Shown here one piece after another: positions 35,777-43,579 of a DNA stretch of 64,000 nt. A program made the position numbers and the translations under genes. This DNA comes from G963674835 sp963674835 (lineage in GTDB: Bacteria > Planctomycetota > Planctomycetia > Pirellulales > Thermoguttaceae). The notes below the pieces were generated by a model, which was given only the letters and a program-made list of their open reading frames with translations, ran no database searches and was not told where the DNA came from. The stretch lies in the NCBI GenBank assembly GCA_963674835.2, contig CAXXKC010000003.1:2232001-2296000 (forward strand). Direction: 5' to 3'. The first letter of the stretch is position 1, and the number at the start of each line of letters is the position of its first letter.

Positions 35777-36066
35777 CAGCCATCCGAGAGGTCGAGACGT
35801 GCCTAGACGGCACGACGATCAAGGAATTCGACCTTGATTCGACACTGACGGACACCATTATGCGAAGGATCGCCGAGGGAGGTAAGTTGTGCTACTTTCC
35901 GACATTTCCGAGGCCGTACTTCCGCATCGACAAGCCGGGAGCATACGTAGTCCAAGGCGTGATCGGACGCAGCATGTTCCGCGTGGTTTTTTCGCAATCG
36001 GAAACAGCATGTTGGGAGAACCATCTCCAAACACAGATTGAGAAAGGAGACGATGATGGGCGTTAA
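35764..36066 (+). CDS. Small unknown protein of the desulfurase/V4R cluster
   Basis: A 100-residue soluble protein overlapping the desulfurase-like gene by 13 bases and the next gene by 11. Central segment GGKLCYFPTFPRPYFRIDKPGAYVVQGVIG is beta-rich, and there are Cys at residues 2, 13, about 43 and about 84. I recognise no family. The overlaps on both sides show that translation is coupled, so the protein should belong to the same process. Confidence 0.65.
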   Translation: MCRVTAIREVETCLDGTTIKEFDLDSTLTDTIMRRIAEGGKLCYFPTFPRPYFRIDKPGAYVVQGVIGRSMFRVVFSQSETACWENHLQTQIEKGDDDGR

Positions 36067-36247
36067 GCTCGTGCAGTATTTCGATCTTGTCAGCAAGAAG
36101 GAAGGTCTGGTGTCGCGCATGCGGTTGGCCATGAAGACGGGCGTTCCGTCGACCAACGCGCAGAGCACTCCGGATTCACCGGAGATCCTTAGCAAGTTCT
36201 ACGAGGCCGCCAAGGAGATACTTGGGGCCGATTGCCCGCGACTCTAA
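36056..36247 (+). CDS. Very small unknown protein of the desulfurase/V4R cluster
   Basis: A 63-residue protein, MGVKLVQYFDLVSKKEGLVS at its start, then a helical region ending in GADCPRL. Start 36056 is preferred to the ATG at 36053 because GGAGA lies at an ideal distance. It overlaps the preceding gene by 11 bases and precedes the first V4R-like gene by 19. Family unknown. Confidence 0.6.
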   Translation: MGVKLVQYFDLVSKKEGLVSRMRLAMKTGVPSTNAQSTPDSPEILSKFYEAAKEILGADCPRL

Positions 36248-36266
36248 GACGACAAGGAGAGTATTC

Positions 36267-36803
36267 ATGACCACGACCACAACGGCCGAATGGGTGTTTA
36301 ATCATGTGTTCGACCCCGAGCGCTGCCGCCATTTCGACAACGGCATGCCCAGCGTGCTTCATTGCCATCACTACGCCAGCCTGTACTGCCAGTTGGCGGA
36401 CGATGCCGAACAGTTCAACGGGCGTGAGTTGCTGCGGCGCGCCTCGGAGCTGGCGTTTCTGCCGGTGCTTCAGAAATACTTCGCAGAGCACCAGGTAGAC
36501 GATTGCGGCGAGCGCATTGCGTTGGCCGAAGAGTACTGGCGTTCGATTGGGTTCGGCAGCCTCAAGTTCGACTGGGTCGGAGAGCTGTCGTCGGCCGCCC
36601 ACATGGACCACAGCCACGTCGATGAAGGCTGGGTAAAGAAATGGCAGAAGCGGGACAAACCCGTCAATTTCATCGGCCAGGGCTATCTGGCTGCGGCCAT
36701 GTCGGCCATCTATGACCTGCCTGCGGGCAGCTACCGGGTGTACGAAACAGAGAGCATCGTTTCGGGCGCGCCGGCTTCACGATTCAGCATGGTTCGCGTG
36801 TAG
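36267..36803 (+). CDS. V4R-like domain protein A (lacks the usual cysteines)
   Basis: A 178-residue protein. Its C-terminal half has the V4R (4-vinyl reductase) pattern GYLAAAMSAIYDL... YETESIVSGAPASRFSMVRV, but the Cys positions that bind metal in this family are Ser or Ala. A His-rich patch (HCHHY, residues 32-36, and HMDHSHVDEGW near 112-122) could hold a metal instead. AAGGAG precedes the ATG at 36267. It is followed after 14 bases by a second V4R-like gene. V4R domains in other proteins sense small molecules or take part in bacteriochlorophyll synthesis. Confidence 0.65.
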   Translation: MTTTTTAEWVFNHVFDPERCRHFDNGMPSVLHCHHYASLYCQLADDAEQFNGRELLRRASELAFLPVLQKYFAEHQVDDCGERIALAEEYWRSIGFGSLKFDWVGELSSAAHMDHSHVDEGWVKKWQKRDKPVNFIGQGYLAAAMSAIYDLPAGSYRVYETESIVSGAPASRFSMVRV

Positions 36804-36817
36804 AAAGGAGAATGGGA

Positions 36818-37411
36818 ATGTCTATTGACCGCAGTGCAGTCATCAGCAATATGTCGACGATCGCGCCGGAAGCGAACGATCACGGCCTGATCCCGGCGTT
36901 CAACGTGATGGTCACCCGCGCGCCGGCAGCGCTTTGGAACAACTTCGCCGATTTGATCACGAACACGGTCGATCCGTCGCTTCGCGACTCGGCCGAGTTT
37001 CTGCTGGTCAACGCGGCCCACGAGTGTGGATATCACACGGGGTACGGCATCATCACGAGTGCCGAGTGGGACAGCGTCGTTGGGCCGATGATCGAAAGCG
37101 TTCCGGACGACGTGCTTCACGGCGCCTATGCCGTGTTCACCGCCTGGGGATGGGCCAAGTCGGAGATCGTGGAGTTGATTCCCGGCGAGCGCATGGTCGT
37201 GCGGGCGTACGACTACTACGAAGCCGACGTCGTCGAGCGGGGCGCCTCGAAGAACAAGGCCGCCTACATGATCCGGGGCGTTTCCGCCGCGTTCATGGAC
37301 CTGGCGTATGGCGAACCGTATCCGAACGGTCTTCGCACGTTCAAGTGCGAGCAGACCAAGGGCATCGAGTGCGGCGACGAGTACGGCGAATTCGTCGTTA
37401 CCCGCGCGTAG
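36818..37411 (+). CDS. V4R-like domain protein B
   Basis: A 197-residue protein. The C-terminal part reads RGVSAAFMDLAYGE... CEQTKGIECGDEYGEFVV, which keeps two Cys and the GD...F pattern of V4R domains. The N-terminal half (ALWNNFADLITNTVDPSLRD, HECGYHTGYGIITS) fits the helical-beta start of the fold. Start 36818 is chosen because AAAGGAG sits seven bases upstream. 36812 is too close. It ends the cluster, and the terminator at 37446 follows. It has no membrane segment. Confidence 0.7.
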   Translation: MSIDRSAVISNMSTIAPEANDHGLIPAFNVMVTRAPAALWNNFADLITNTVDPSLRDSAEFLLVNAAHECGYHTGYGIITSAEWDSVVGPMIESVPDDVLHGAYAVFTAWGWAKSEIVELIPGERMVVRAYDYYEADVVERGASKNKAAYMIRGVSAAFMDLAYGEPYPNGLRTFKCEQTKGIECGDEYGEFVVTRA

Positions 37412-37445
37412 TCGCATGCCGCAGGAGTCGGGCAGAGAAGCATTC

Positions 37446-37490
37446 CGGCCCGAGGGTTGCACAAGTGACCCTTGGGCCGTGACATTTCTT
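37446..37490 (+). terminator. Terminator of the desulfurase/V4R cluster
   Basis: CGGCCCGAGGGT (37446-37457) pairs with ACCCTTGGGCCG (37468-37479), 12 pairs with one G-U, loop 10 bases, followed by a moderately T-rich stretch. It lies 35 bases after the last V4R-like gene. Confidence 0.75.
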
Positions 37491-37730
37491 GCAACGTTAG
37501 CGTTCGTGAGGGGGCGAGTGGGGTGGTTGGGCGGCGTGGCTGTTACAATGGATGGCGAACTCGGCCCGGAACGGCTTCAGGCGGATCCATATGGGAAATC
37601 CTGGATAAGCTACCCAGCCCGCGTTCGGCATAGTAGGATGCAAGTGATCGTTAATGGGGACTGTCACAGTTTTCGCAGCTTTTCGCGAAGATGAGACGTT
37701 CTCCGTCGGGAGCACACATGTTCGTGCGTT

Positions 37731-37760
37731 TTGGCTCGGCGGTCCAACCCCTCTTATATT
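37731..37760 (+). promoter_or_regulatory. Promoter of the sialidase-like gene
   Basis: TTGGCT (37731-37736) and TATATT (37755-37760) with an 18-base spacer. The start codon is 65 bases past the -10. Confidence 0.5.
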
Positions 37761-37824
37761 CATCCACCAAGCCGTCCACCCCATTCCGGGTTCTGGTCGG
37801 GACTTATTCAAAAGGAACCGCAAA

Positions 37825-39159
37825 ATGAGACTCCGACACCTCGGGTTTTGCATCATGGCGTTCGCCGGCACGGCTGTCTTCTGCGTGGCCGCTTCCGCCG
37901 AACCCAGCAAGATCCAAGTCAAACGGTCCGTGCATATCCAACAGCCCAGCGTACTGATCGAAGCGCAAGTGACCTCGGTGGGATATGTGTCGAACGAAAA
38001 GCCCATATTGATGGAAGTCGTCGATTATGGTGGGCAGCGGGACTACCATTTCACGCATCAGCGAAAGATCAATCCGGAGCGGATGCCCGAGGGTCAGATC
38101 CGCATGAGTCGCGATAATGGACGAACCTGGAAAGTTGTCGAGGCATGGCCGCAGTACATACCCATCGAGGGCAAACGCCGGTTGCAGCGATTTGCCCCCA
38201 ACTTCGTGGTGAACCCGACGACGGGAAGTGTGCTTCGAGTCTACATCACCAACGAGGACATCGAGGGGCTATTACCCTGGGCCAAAGGCGCGCCGAATGA
38301 AACCACCCGCCGGCTCTTTTCCCAACGCTCCGCGGATGGCGGACTCACATGGTCGAAGCCCCAACAGGTCATTATGCGCGGCAGCGAATTCGACGAGAGG
38401 CAATGGGCGCCGGGCATCCGCTACGGCGAGTCCGGCGGCGCCGTCGAAGGCGTGGAACCGATGATCTGTCCGGATGGGCGTTTCCTCTTGCCCTTCTACT
38501 CGCCCATGGACAAGGTGACGCCGACTTGCAGCGGGGCCTTGATCGGCCGTTGGCGCGACGACGATGGGGGCGTGGACTGGGATTTGAGCGGCTACGCGAC
38601 TCTGTCGACGAAGGTATCGACCGGGGGAGCGACCGAACCCTCGCTGGCGTTCCTCCCCGACGGGCGACTCTATATGTTGGCGCGAGCCCGGGTGAATGCC
38701 CGCATGAAGAGTCCGAGCTGCCGGTACTATTTCGTGAGCGACGACGGCGGCAAGACATGGTCGGCTGCCGAGCCGCTTCGCTTCGACGACGGCGGTTTGG
38801 TCTATTCGCCGGCATGCCTCGGGCACGTGTTCCGCGCGTCGAAGAACGGCAAGTACTACGTGCTCACCAATATCCTTGACAAGCCGTCCCATGACTGCGA
38901 TCCCCGTACCGTCCTTCAAATCGCGGAGTTGGATCCCAAGACACTTCGAATCGTGCGCGATTCCGTCACCATCATCGAGCAGCGCAGTGCGAAACAAGGA
39001 CAGCCGGACACAATTCGCTTCTCCAATTGGCGGCGGTACGAAGACCGCGAGACAGGCAACATCGTCCTGCTCATGACCGCTTGCCCCGGCGACGTCGGCC
39101 GGTTCGAGGAATGCGGCGTTCCGCCACACTCCTACCGATACGACATCGTATTGCCGTAA
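37825..39159 (+). CDS. Secreted sialidase/BNR-repeat protein
   Basis: A 444-residue exported protein: signal peptide (1-27), then a six-bladed propeller of the sialidase superfamily. Asp-box motifs are SRDNGRTW, SADGGLTW and SDDGGKTW. The family removes sialic or other sugar acids from glycans, but several planctomycete members have no tested activity and the arginine triad cannot be assigned with confidence here. ATG at 37825 follows AAAAGGA. It is the first of a run of glycan-degrading genes. Confidence 0.85.
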   Translation: MRLRHLGFCIMAFAGTAVFCVAASAEPSKIQVKRSVHIQQPSVLIEAQVTSVGYVSNEKPILMEVVDYGGQRDYHFTHQRKINPERMPEGQIRMSRDNGRTWKVVEAWPQYIPIEGKRRLQRFAPNFVVNPTTGSVLRVYITNEDIEGLLPWAKGAPNETTRRLFSQRSADGGLTWSKPQQVIMRGSEFDERQWAPGIRYGESGGAVEGVEPMICPDGRFLLPFYSPMDKVTPTCSGALIGRWRDDDGGVDWDLSGYATLSTKVSTGGATEPSLAFLPDGRLYMLARARVNARMKSPSCRYYFVSDDGGKTWSAAEPLRFDDGGLVYSPACLGHVFRASKNGKYYVLTNILDKPSHDCDPRTVLQIAELDPKTLRIVRDSVTIIEQRSAKQGQPDTIRFSNWRRYEDRETGNIVLLMTACPGDVGRFEECGVPPHSYRYDIVLP

Positions 39160-39529
39160 CGGGAGGCGTTTCGTGGTTGAGAATTCGCCGACTGTTGGCC
39201 GCCGGTCAAGAACGGCCAACCGCCGGAACGATCCAGCGGTAATGGCAATGTTGTCCGTGTGCTGTACTGACTATCAATGGAGGAGTAATACGCCGCCCGT
39301 CCACGCGGCTGCCAAGATGCTCACGACCGCCGAGTGCCCGGCGACTTGATCGCAAGTGGTAGGATGTCTGGTTCGACACTCAACAGGCGGGCAGTTGCGG
39401 CGTCGGGCGTCGATGATCATCAGGGCAATTGGCAATGTCCTTCTCCGGTTTTGTATGAGCGCATTGTGGGATGGTTGCCTGTATATTGGAGGGTGCTCGG
39501 TCGACTTTTTCGGGAAAGGCTGGTGAACC
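39160..39529. other. Intergenic region
   Basis: 370 bases. A TATATT box at about 39481-39486 lies near the next gene but lacks a matching -35. No repeat or RNA gene seen. Confidence 0.3.
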
Positions 39530-41320
39530 ATGTCATTTGGACGAATCGGCGGTGCATGTGCCGCAGTGGTGGTCGCGTTGTTGGCGTGCTTTCCGGTTCG
39601 GTGTTCGGGTGACGACTCGCAGGGGGCGGACCTGCTGAGGAGCGATTTTGATACGAGCACACCGGCGATTGCGCCGCCGTGGTCTTTGCGGCCCTGGTTC
39701 TGGGAAGACGACGTCAATACGGCGGAGGCCGTTTGGGACCTCGTGCACGGTTGCGAGGCACACGATCTGCCGATCGGAACGATCCTGTTGGACAGTCCAT
39801 GGGCGACAGCCTACAACAACTTTCGCTTCGACGAGAAGCGCTATCCGGATCCCAAGCGGATGATCGACGACTTGCACGGCCGGGGAATCCGTGTCGTCCT
39901 TTGGATGACGAACATCATCAACACGCCGCAGGAGCGGTCGGACGCGCCGGGGGACTCTGAAGACCTGTATGCCGAGGGGAAGGCCAAGGGATACTTCGCC
40001 AACGCCGGCATGACCGTCCGATGGTGGAAGGGGCGAGGGGCGTTGATCGATTATACGAATCCGGCAGCCGTGGCCTGGTGGCATCGGCTCATGGACCGTG
40101 TGTTTCGCCTGGGCGTCGACGGTTGGAAGGTGGACGGGGCGGGAGAGATGTTCGTGTTGACGTTTCGGCAGACGTCGCGTGGAACGTTGAGTCTGCGCGA
40201 CTATGTGGATTTGTACTATCGCGACGCGCTCGACTACGGGCGCCGGTACAAGCCGGATTTTGTGACGATGGTTCGCTCGGTGGATATCGCGAACTCGCAG
40301 GGGCTCGATTTTCCGCATGCTCCGCTGGATGCGGCGCCGCTGACTTGGGTTGGCGATCAGCGCCACAGCTGGCAAGGAAAGGGGCTGGACGAAGCCGTGC
40401 GGAGTTTCTTTCGCGCGCTGGACCACGGGTATCCGTCCGTCAGTTCCGACACGGGTGGGTATCAGACCGACCCGGAACACCCGGAATCGATGCCGCGATT
40501 GCTCTATCTGCGTTGGGCTCAGTGGAACGCCTGGACACCTTTCTTCCTGATCGGCGGTCACAATGAACACAGGCCGTGGAAATTCGACGCCGAATTTCTG
40601 GCAACGTTTCGCCGGTATCTCTGGCTTCACGAGGAGTTGATTCCCTTTTTCTATTCCCAGCAGGTGCAGGCAAGCCTTCGCGAAGGCAGACTGATGCATC
40701 GCGTGCCCGGTCAGACCGAGTACCTGCTTGGCGACGCCTTCCTGGTCGGGGTGATGGAAGACGAGCGGCCGGGACGGGAGATCGTGTTTCCGGAAGGGAA
40801 GTGGCTCGACTATTGGGACAACGGCCGCGAGTATGCAGGCGGTGAGACGGTGAAGGTCGAGGTGCCGGAAACCCGCAATCCGGTGTTCGTGCGGCTGGGA
40901 GCCGTCGTGCCGTTGAATGTGCGCAACGACGCGGCTGGACACGGAGACGCCAGTTCGGCCGGCTGGCGGACGCTGGACTGCTACCCCGGGGACGCAGCAT
41001 CGCGGGCCACGATTTGGGATACCGAGCATTTTCCGCCGGAGGCCAGCCGGGACCGGTCGGTGGTCACGATGTCGCCCGGCGAAACGAAGCTGGCCATTCG
41101 TATCGAAGGTGGCCCGCGGCGCGATACGATCCTGCGCATCCGCCAGGCGCAAAAGCCGAGTTCCGTGGTGCGAGACGGCAAACCCGTCGCGCAGATCTCG
41201 CAAAAAGACGATTGGCAGAAGGCCGCCGGCGGCTGGTGGTACGATGAGCGCGATGGGCGTCTTTGGATCCGGCTGGCTGGAGTCGACAATGCGAATGTCG
41301 AGGTGGCACGCCCACACTGA
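39530..41320 (+). CDS. Secreted GH31-like alpha-glycosidase
   Basis: A 596-residue exported enzyme with a signal peptide (1-28). The GH31 barrel begins with the WEDDVNTAEAVWDLVHGCE stretch. The nucleophile Asp is in VDGWKVDGAGE and the acid/base Asp in SSDTGGYQ, as in GH31. The C-terminal beta domain is complete. The protein lacks the large N-terminal beta-sandwich of most GH31 enzymes, so it is a short form. It probably acts on alpha-linked glycans such as xyloglucan or starch-like polymers. It ends 61 bases before the convergent fucosidase gene. Confidence 0.85.
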   Translation: MSFGRIGGACAAVVVALLACFPVRCSGDDSQGADLLRSDFDTSTPAIAPPWSLRPWFWEDDVNTAEAVWDLVHGCEAHDLPIGTILLDSPWATAYNNFRFDEKRYPDPKRMIDDLHGRGIRVVLWMTNIINTPQERSDAPGDSEDLYAEGKAKGYFANAGMTVRWWKGRGALIDYTNPAAVAWWHRLMDRVFRLGVDGWKVDGAGEMFVLTFRQTSRGTLSLRDYVDLYYRDALDYGRRYKPDFVTMVRSVDIANSQGLDFPHAPLDAAPLTWVGDQRHSWQGKGLDEAVRSFFRALDHGYPSVSSDTGGYQTDPEHPESMPRLLYLRWAQWNAWTPFFLIGGHNEHRPWKFDAEFLATFRRYLWLHEELIPFFYSQQVQASLREGRLMHRVPGQTEYLLGDAFLVGVMEDERPGREIVFPEGKWLDYWDNGREYAGGETVKVEVPETRNPVFVRLGAVVPLNVRNDAAGHGDASSAGWRTLDCYPGDAASRATIWDTEHFPPEASRDRSVVTMSPGETKLAIRIEGGPRRDTILRIRQAQKPSSVVRDGKPVAQISQKDDWQKAAGGWWYDERDGRLWIRLAGVDNANVEVARPH

Positions 41321-41381
41321 TGGAGTGCGAGCAGGTTTCCAGGCGAGCCGTGTGAGGTTGCCCGAGTGGTAGGATGTTGAG

Positions 41382-42830
41382 CTACTCGTACGCTTCGAGC
41401 TCGGCGATCGACATCTGCACTCCCGGCTGGTTGGGAGCGTCGGGCTTGAGGCCGCGCACTCGGAGGATGCGCGCCTGGCAGGGCGGGAACTGGATTTCGA
41501 CACGTCCGCCCTTCTGGTCCTGGTATGAGGCGAGCTTCTGCCAGTTCCGGCCGTCGAGGGATGCGACGAGTTCGAACTGCGTCGGGTAGCCGGCGCCGAA
41601 AGTGACAACCACACGGCGCAGGGGCTCCAGGTTGAGTAGGTTCACATCGTACGCCCAGGCCCATTCGCCTCCGGCGATTGCAGCGGTAGTCGGATCGCCG
41701 TCGACGCCGCAGTGTGCCGCGTGGACTTCGCCGACGCTGGGCCCCAGCGTGTGTTTGCCATCGACGTTCATCAGCAGCGCGGGCTTGTGCCACGCCTTGT
41801 TGTGCGGGGGAACCGCCGTACCATTGCGCCAAGCCTGCAGTTCGGCAACTCTCTTCTTCAGTCCGGGACGCAGCGCCTTGAGGATTTCAAGTTGGGAACG
41901 GTCCAGATCGCCATCGCGGTAGAGGATCGCTTCGATGGAAACAACTCCTCCGACAGCGGTGACCTTGTGAACGTAATCGATCATCTGCTGCTTCGTGCAG
42001 CATGTGCCGGGCTGGCCCCAGGTGCTTCCCAGGTAGGAGAGGATGTGCCACTGCTTGCCATCGACGAATCGCGAAGCAGGTAGGTCGGTGAAGGAGTTCT
42101 GCTCGCCGGTCGTGTAGTCTTCGTGGGAAGAATAGGGCCGAACGTGGTCCTCAACACCGGGATTCAGGGCGATGATCCGATCGGGGTAGCCAGCGCGGAG
42201 CCCTTCGGCGAGGATACCGAGTTTCGTTTCGTCGTAGCCGATGAACCGGTAGCAGCCATCGGTCCACCAGCCCTTGACCTTTTCGCCGTATCGCTCGCCG
42301 TACTCGCGGGCCACGGCGGCCCAATTGCGGACGAAGGCCTCGGTGACTTTTCCGTCGGCGGGGCAGGCCATTCCGGCAGCCGCCTTGGGGTCGTCGAGGG
42401 GGCCGTCGCCAGTCCAGTAGAGCATGAGGTCGATACCTCGCTTATGGAGCGCCTGGTAGAGATCCTCGACGAGATCGCGGGTGGCGCAGGCCTCACCTGG
42501 ACGGTAGCCGGTGAGGTGGTCGAAGGTAGCGTTGGGGGCGATCAGCGTGCGTCGGCGTTGCATCATCGTGAAGATGACGTAGCCGGCGCCGGCCTGCTCG
42601 ATACGATCGGCGAACTTCTCGACATCGAACTCACGGACGCATTCGTCCCAGGACGTTTGTCGCCCCAGGCTGGCAACGTGCTCGGGGTTGTTCTGGAGGC
42701 CTTCGAGGTAGTGGACGAAAACGCCGTACTTCTTGGCGGCGAACCAATCGGTCTTGGACTGTGCGGTGTTTTCGGCAGCGACGGCGCCGCAGGAGGTGGC
42801 GAGCAGGAACATCAAACAGGCATATCGCAT
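41382..42830 (-). CDS. Secreted GH29-like alpha-L-fucosidase with C-terminal F5/8-type domain
   Basis: A 482-residue exported enzyme. Signal peptide 1-19. The barrel (WFAAKKYGVFVHYLEGLQ, TMMQRRRTLIAPNATFDHLTGY, VKGWWTDGCYRF) follows GH29, with the usual WTDG region where the nucleophile Asp lies. The C-terminal 110 residues form a discoidin/F5-8-like beta-sandwich. Activity on fucose is family-based only. GGGAGA precedes the ATG at 42830. It is read from the opposite strand to its neighbours and may be driven by the long transcript starting near 43335. Confidence 0.82.
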   Translation of the reverse strand: MRYACLMFLLATSCGAVAAENTAQSKTDWFAAKKYGVFVHYLEGLQNNPEHVASLGRQTSWDECVREFDVEKFADRIEQAGAGYVIFTMMQRRRTLIAPNATFDHLTGYRPGEACATRDLVEDLYQALHKRGIDLMLYWTGDGPLDDPKAAAGMACPADGKVTEAFVRNWAAVAREYGERYGEKVKGWWTDGCYRFIGYDETKLGILAEGLRAGYPDRIIALNPGVEDHVRPYSSHEDYTTGEQNSFTDLPASRFVDGKQWHILSYLGSTWGQPGTCCTKQQMIDYVHKVTAVGGVVSIEAILYRDGDLDRSQLEILKALRPGLKKRVAELQAWRNGTAVPPHNKAWHKPALLMNVDGKHTLGPSVGEVHAAHCGVDGDPTTAAIAGGEWAWAYDVNLLNLEPLRRVVVTFGAGYPTQFELVASLDGRNWQKLASYQDQKGGRVEIQFPPCQARILRVRGLKPDAPNQPGVQMSIAELEAYE

Positions 42831-43064
42831 GGATGTGATTCTCCCGACCGGCAGGTGGGTCTTCCGGTCGCCAAGGGCCTATCGAGGCGGGTGAGAGCGA
42901 ACGTCAGCCATTCTACCAACGGTGGCTGAGGGAACGCCACCTGCGCCGTTCGGCAAGCCAGTTGGAAGGCGTCGATCTCGCTGGGAATGAGCTTCGTCGT
43001 GCTCGGGACGCCGAGCTTTGATTGCGGCCTCGCGGGGCCGCAGCGGGCGGGCAGAAAAACAGCT

Positions 43065-43095
43065 GGCGCGCCGCCCGACCGCCGGACGGCGCGCC
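43065..43095 (-). terminator. Intrinsic terminator hairpin (palindromic element, copy 1)
   Basis: GGCGCGCCG (43065-43073) and CGGCGCGCC (43087-43095) are perfect complements with a 13-base loop. On the minus strand the stem is followed by AGCTGTTTTTCTG. A similar element lies at 43488-43526. Confidence 0.65.
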
Positions 43096-43127
43096 TCAGG
43101 AGGTCAAGAATCTGTGGGACGCGAAGG

Positions 43128-43184
43128 TTACGTCCCGTAGTTGGTCCTTTGCGGCATCCTGGCCATTTCGCCGCGTCCGGACAT
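43128..43184 (-). CDS. Possible 18-residue peptide within the small RNA
   Basis: ATG at 43184 preceded by AGGAGA nine bases upstream; the frame reads MSGRGEMARMPQRTNYGT and stops. Basic and short. It may be a leader peptide controlling the hairpin 33 bases downstream, or chance. Confidence 0.25.
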   Translation of the reverse strand: MSGRGEMARMPQRTNYGT

Positions 43185-43341
43185 GCCCGAGGTCTCCTAA
43201 TCGCGGCATGCGAACGAATCGGAGAAAGACCGCTCAGGGCCGTCGCACGGTGCTGCGCCTACGATTGGTAGCGAGGTACCGGAAAACCGATCTCGTCAAT
43301 CCTGGCACTGCCCCTCCGCAACGCAGTAATCACGATGGTGT

Positions 43342-43370
43342 AGAATACAGCCCATCCGATAAGCTGTCAA
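43342..43370 (-). promoter_or_regulatory. Strong sigma-70-type promoter
   Basis: Minus strand TTGACA (43370-43365) and TATTCT (43347-43342), 17-base spacer. Predicted start near 43335. The first protein gene downstream begins 500 bases on. Confidence 0.75.
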
Positions 43371-43487
43371 CAGTGTGTAAGCAGATTGTTTTTGCCACGA
43401 GCCAAACTGCCGAAACTACCCCCCCAAGGTACTGAGCAATGGTCTGCGGCCGAGCCGGCGGGCCATTTGGCCATGCGGAGAAAGAGC

Positions 43488-43526
43488 TGGCACGCCGCCC
43501 AAAGGGGGTATTGGAACGGCGTGCCA
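43488..43526 (-). terminator. Terminator hairpin after the DUF1559 gene (palindromic element, copy 2)
   Basis: TGGCACGCC (43488-43496) pairs with GGCGTGCCA (43518-43526), loop 21 bases. On the minus strand it is 54 bases past the stop codon and is followed by GCTCTTTCTCC. Confidence 0.6.
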
Positions 43527-43579
43527 CCAGGAGGTTGGTCGTCAGGAGGATGTGCTGGCCACATCCCGTAGGCAATGCG

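Larger units (their letters stand above)
37412..37824. other. Intergenic region between the V4R cluster and the sialidase-like gene
   Basis: 413 bases. Holds the terminator at 37446-37490 and the promoter at 37731-37760. The part in between (37491-37730) shows nothing I can name. Confidence 0.5.
43045..43335 (-). ncRNA. Candidate small RNA upstream of the fucosidase gene
   Basis: Bounded by a near-perfect promoter (43342-43370) and a strong stem with a T run on the minus strand (43065-43095, then GTTTTTCTG). Expected length is about 290 bases. If the hairpin is only partly effective, it would instead be the leader of the fucosidase mRNA. Confidence 0.45.
42831..43579. other. Long intergenic region with promoter, two palindromic elements and a possible small RNA
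   Basis: 749 bases between the fucosidase and DUF1559 genes, both on the minus strand. It contains the promoter at 43342-43370, the hairpins at 43065-43095 and 43488-43526, and a short frame at 43128-43184. No protein gene of normal size. Confidence 0.6.

Noticed and set aside
39533..41614. A 693-codon open frame on the minus strand
   Set aside because: Antisense to the GH31-like gene and running into the fucosidase gene in the wrong frame.
42123..42929. A 268-codon plus-strand frame
   Set aside because: Antisense to the fucosidase gene over most of its length.
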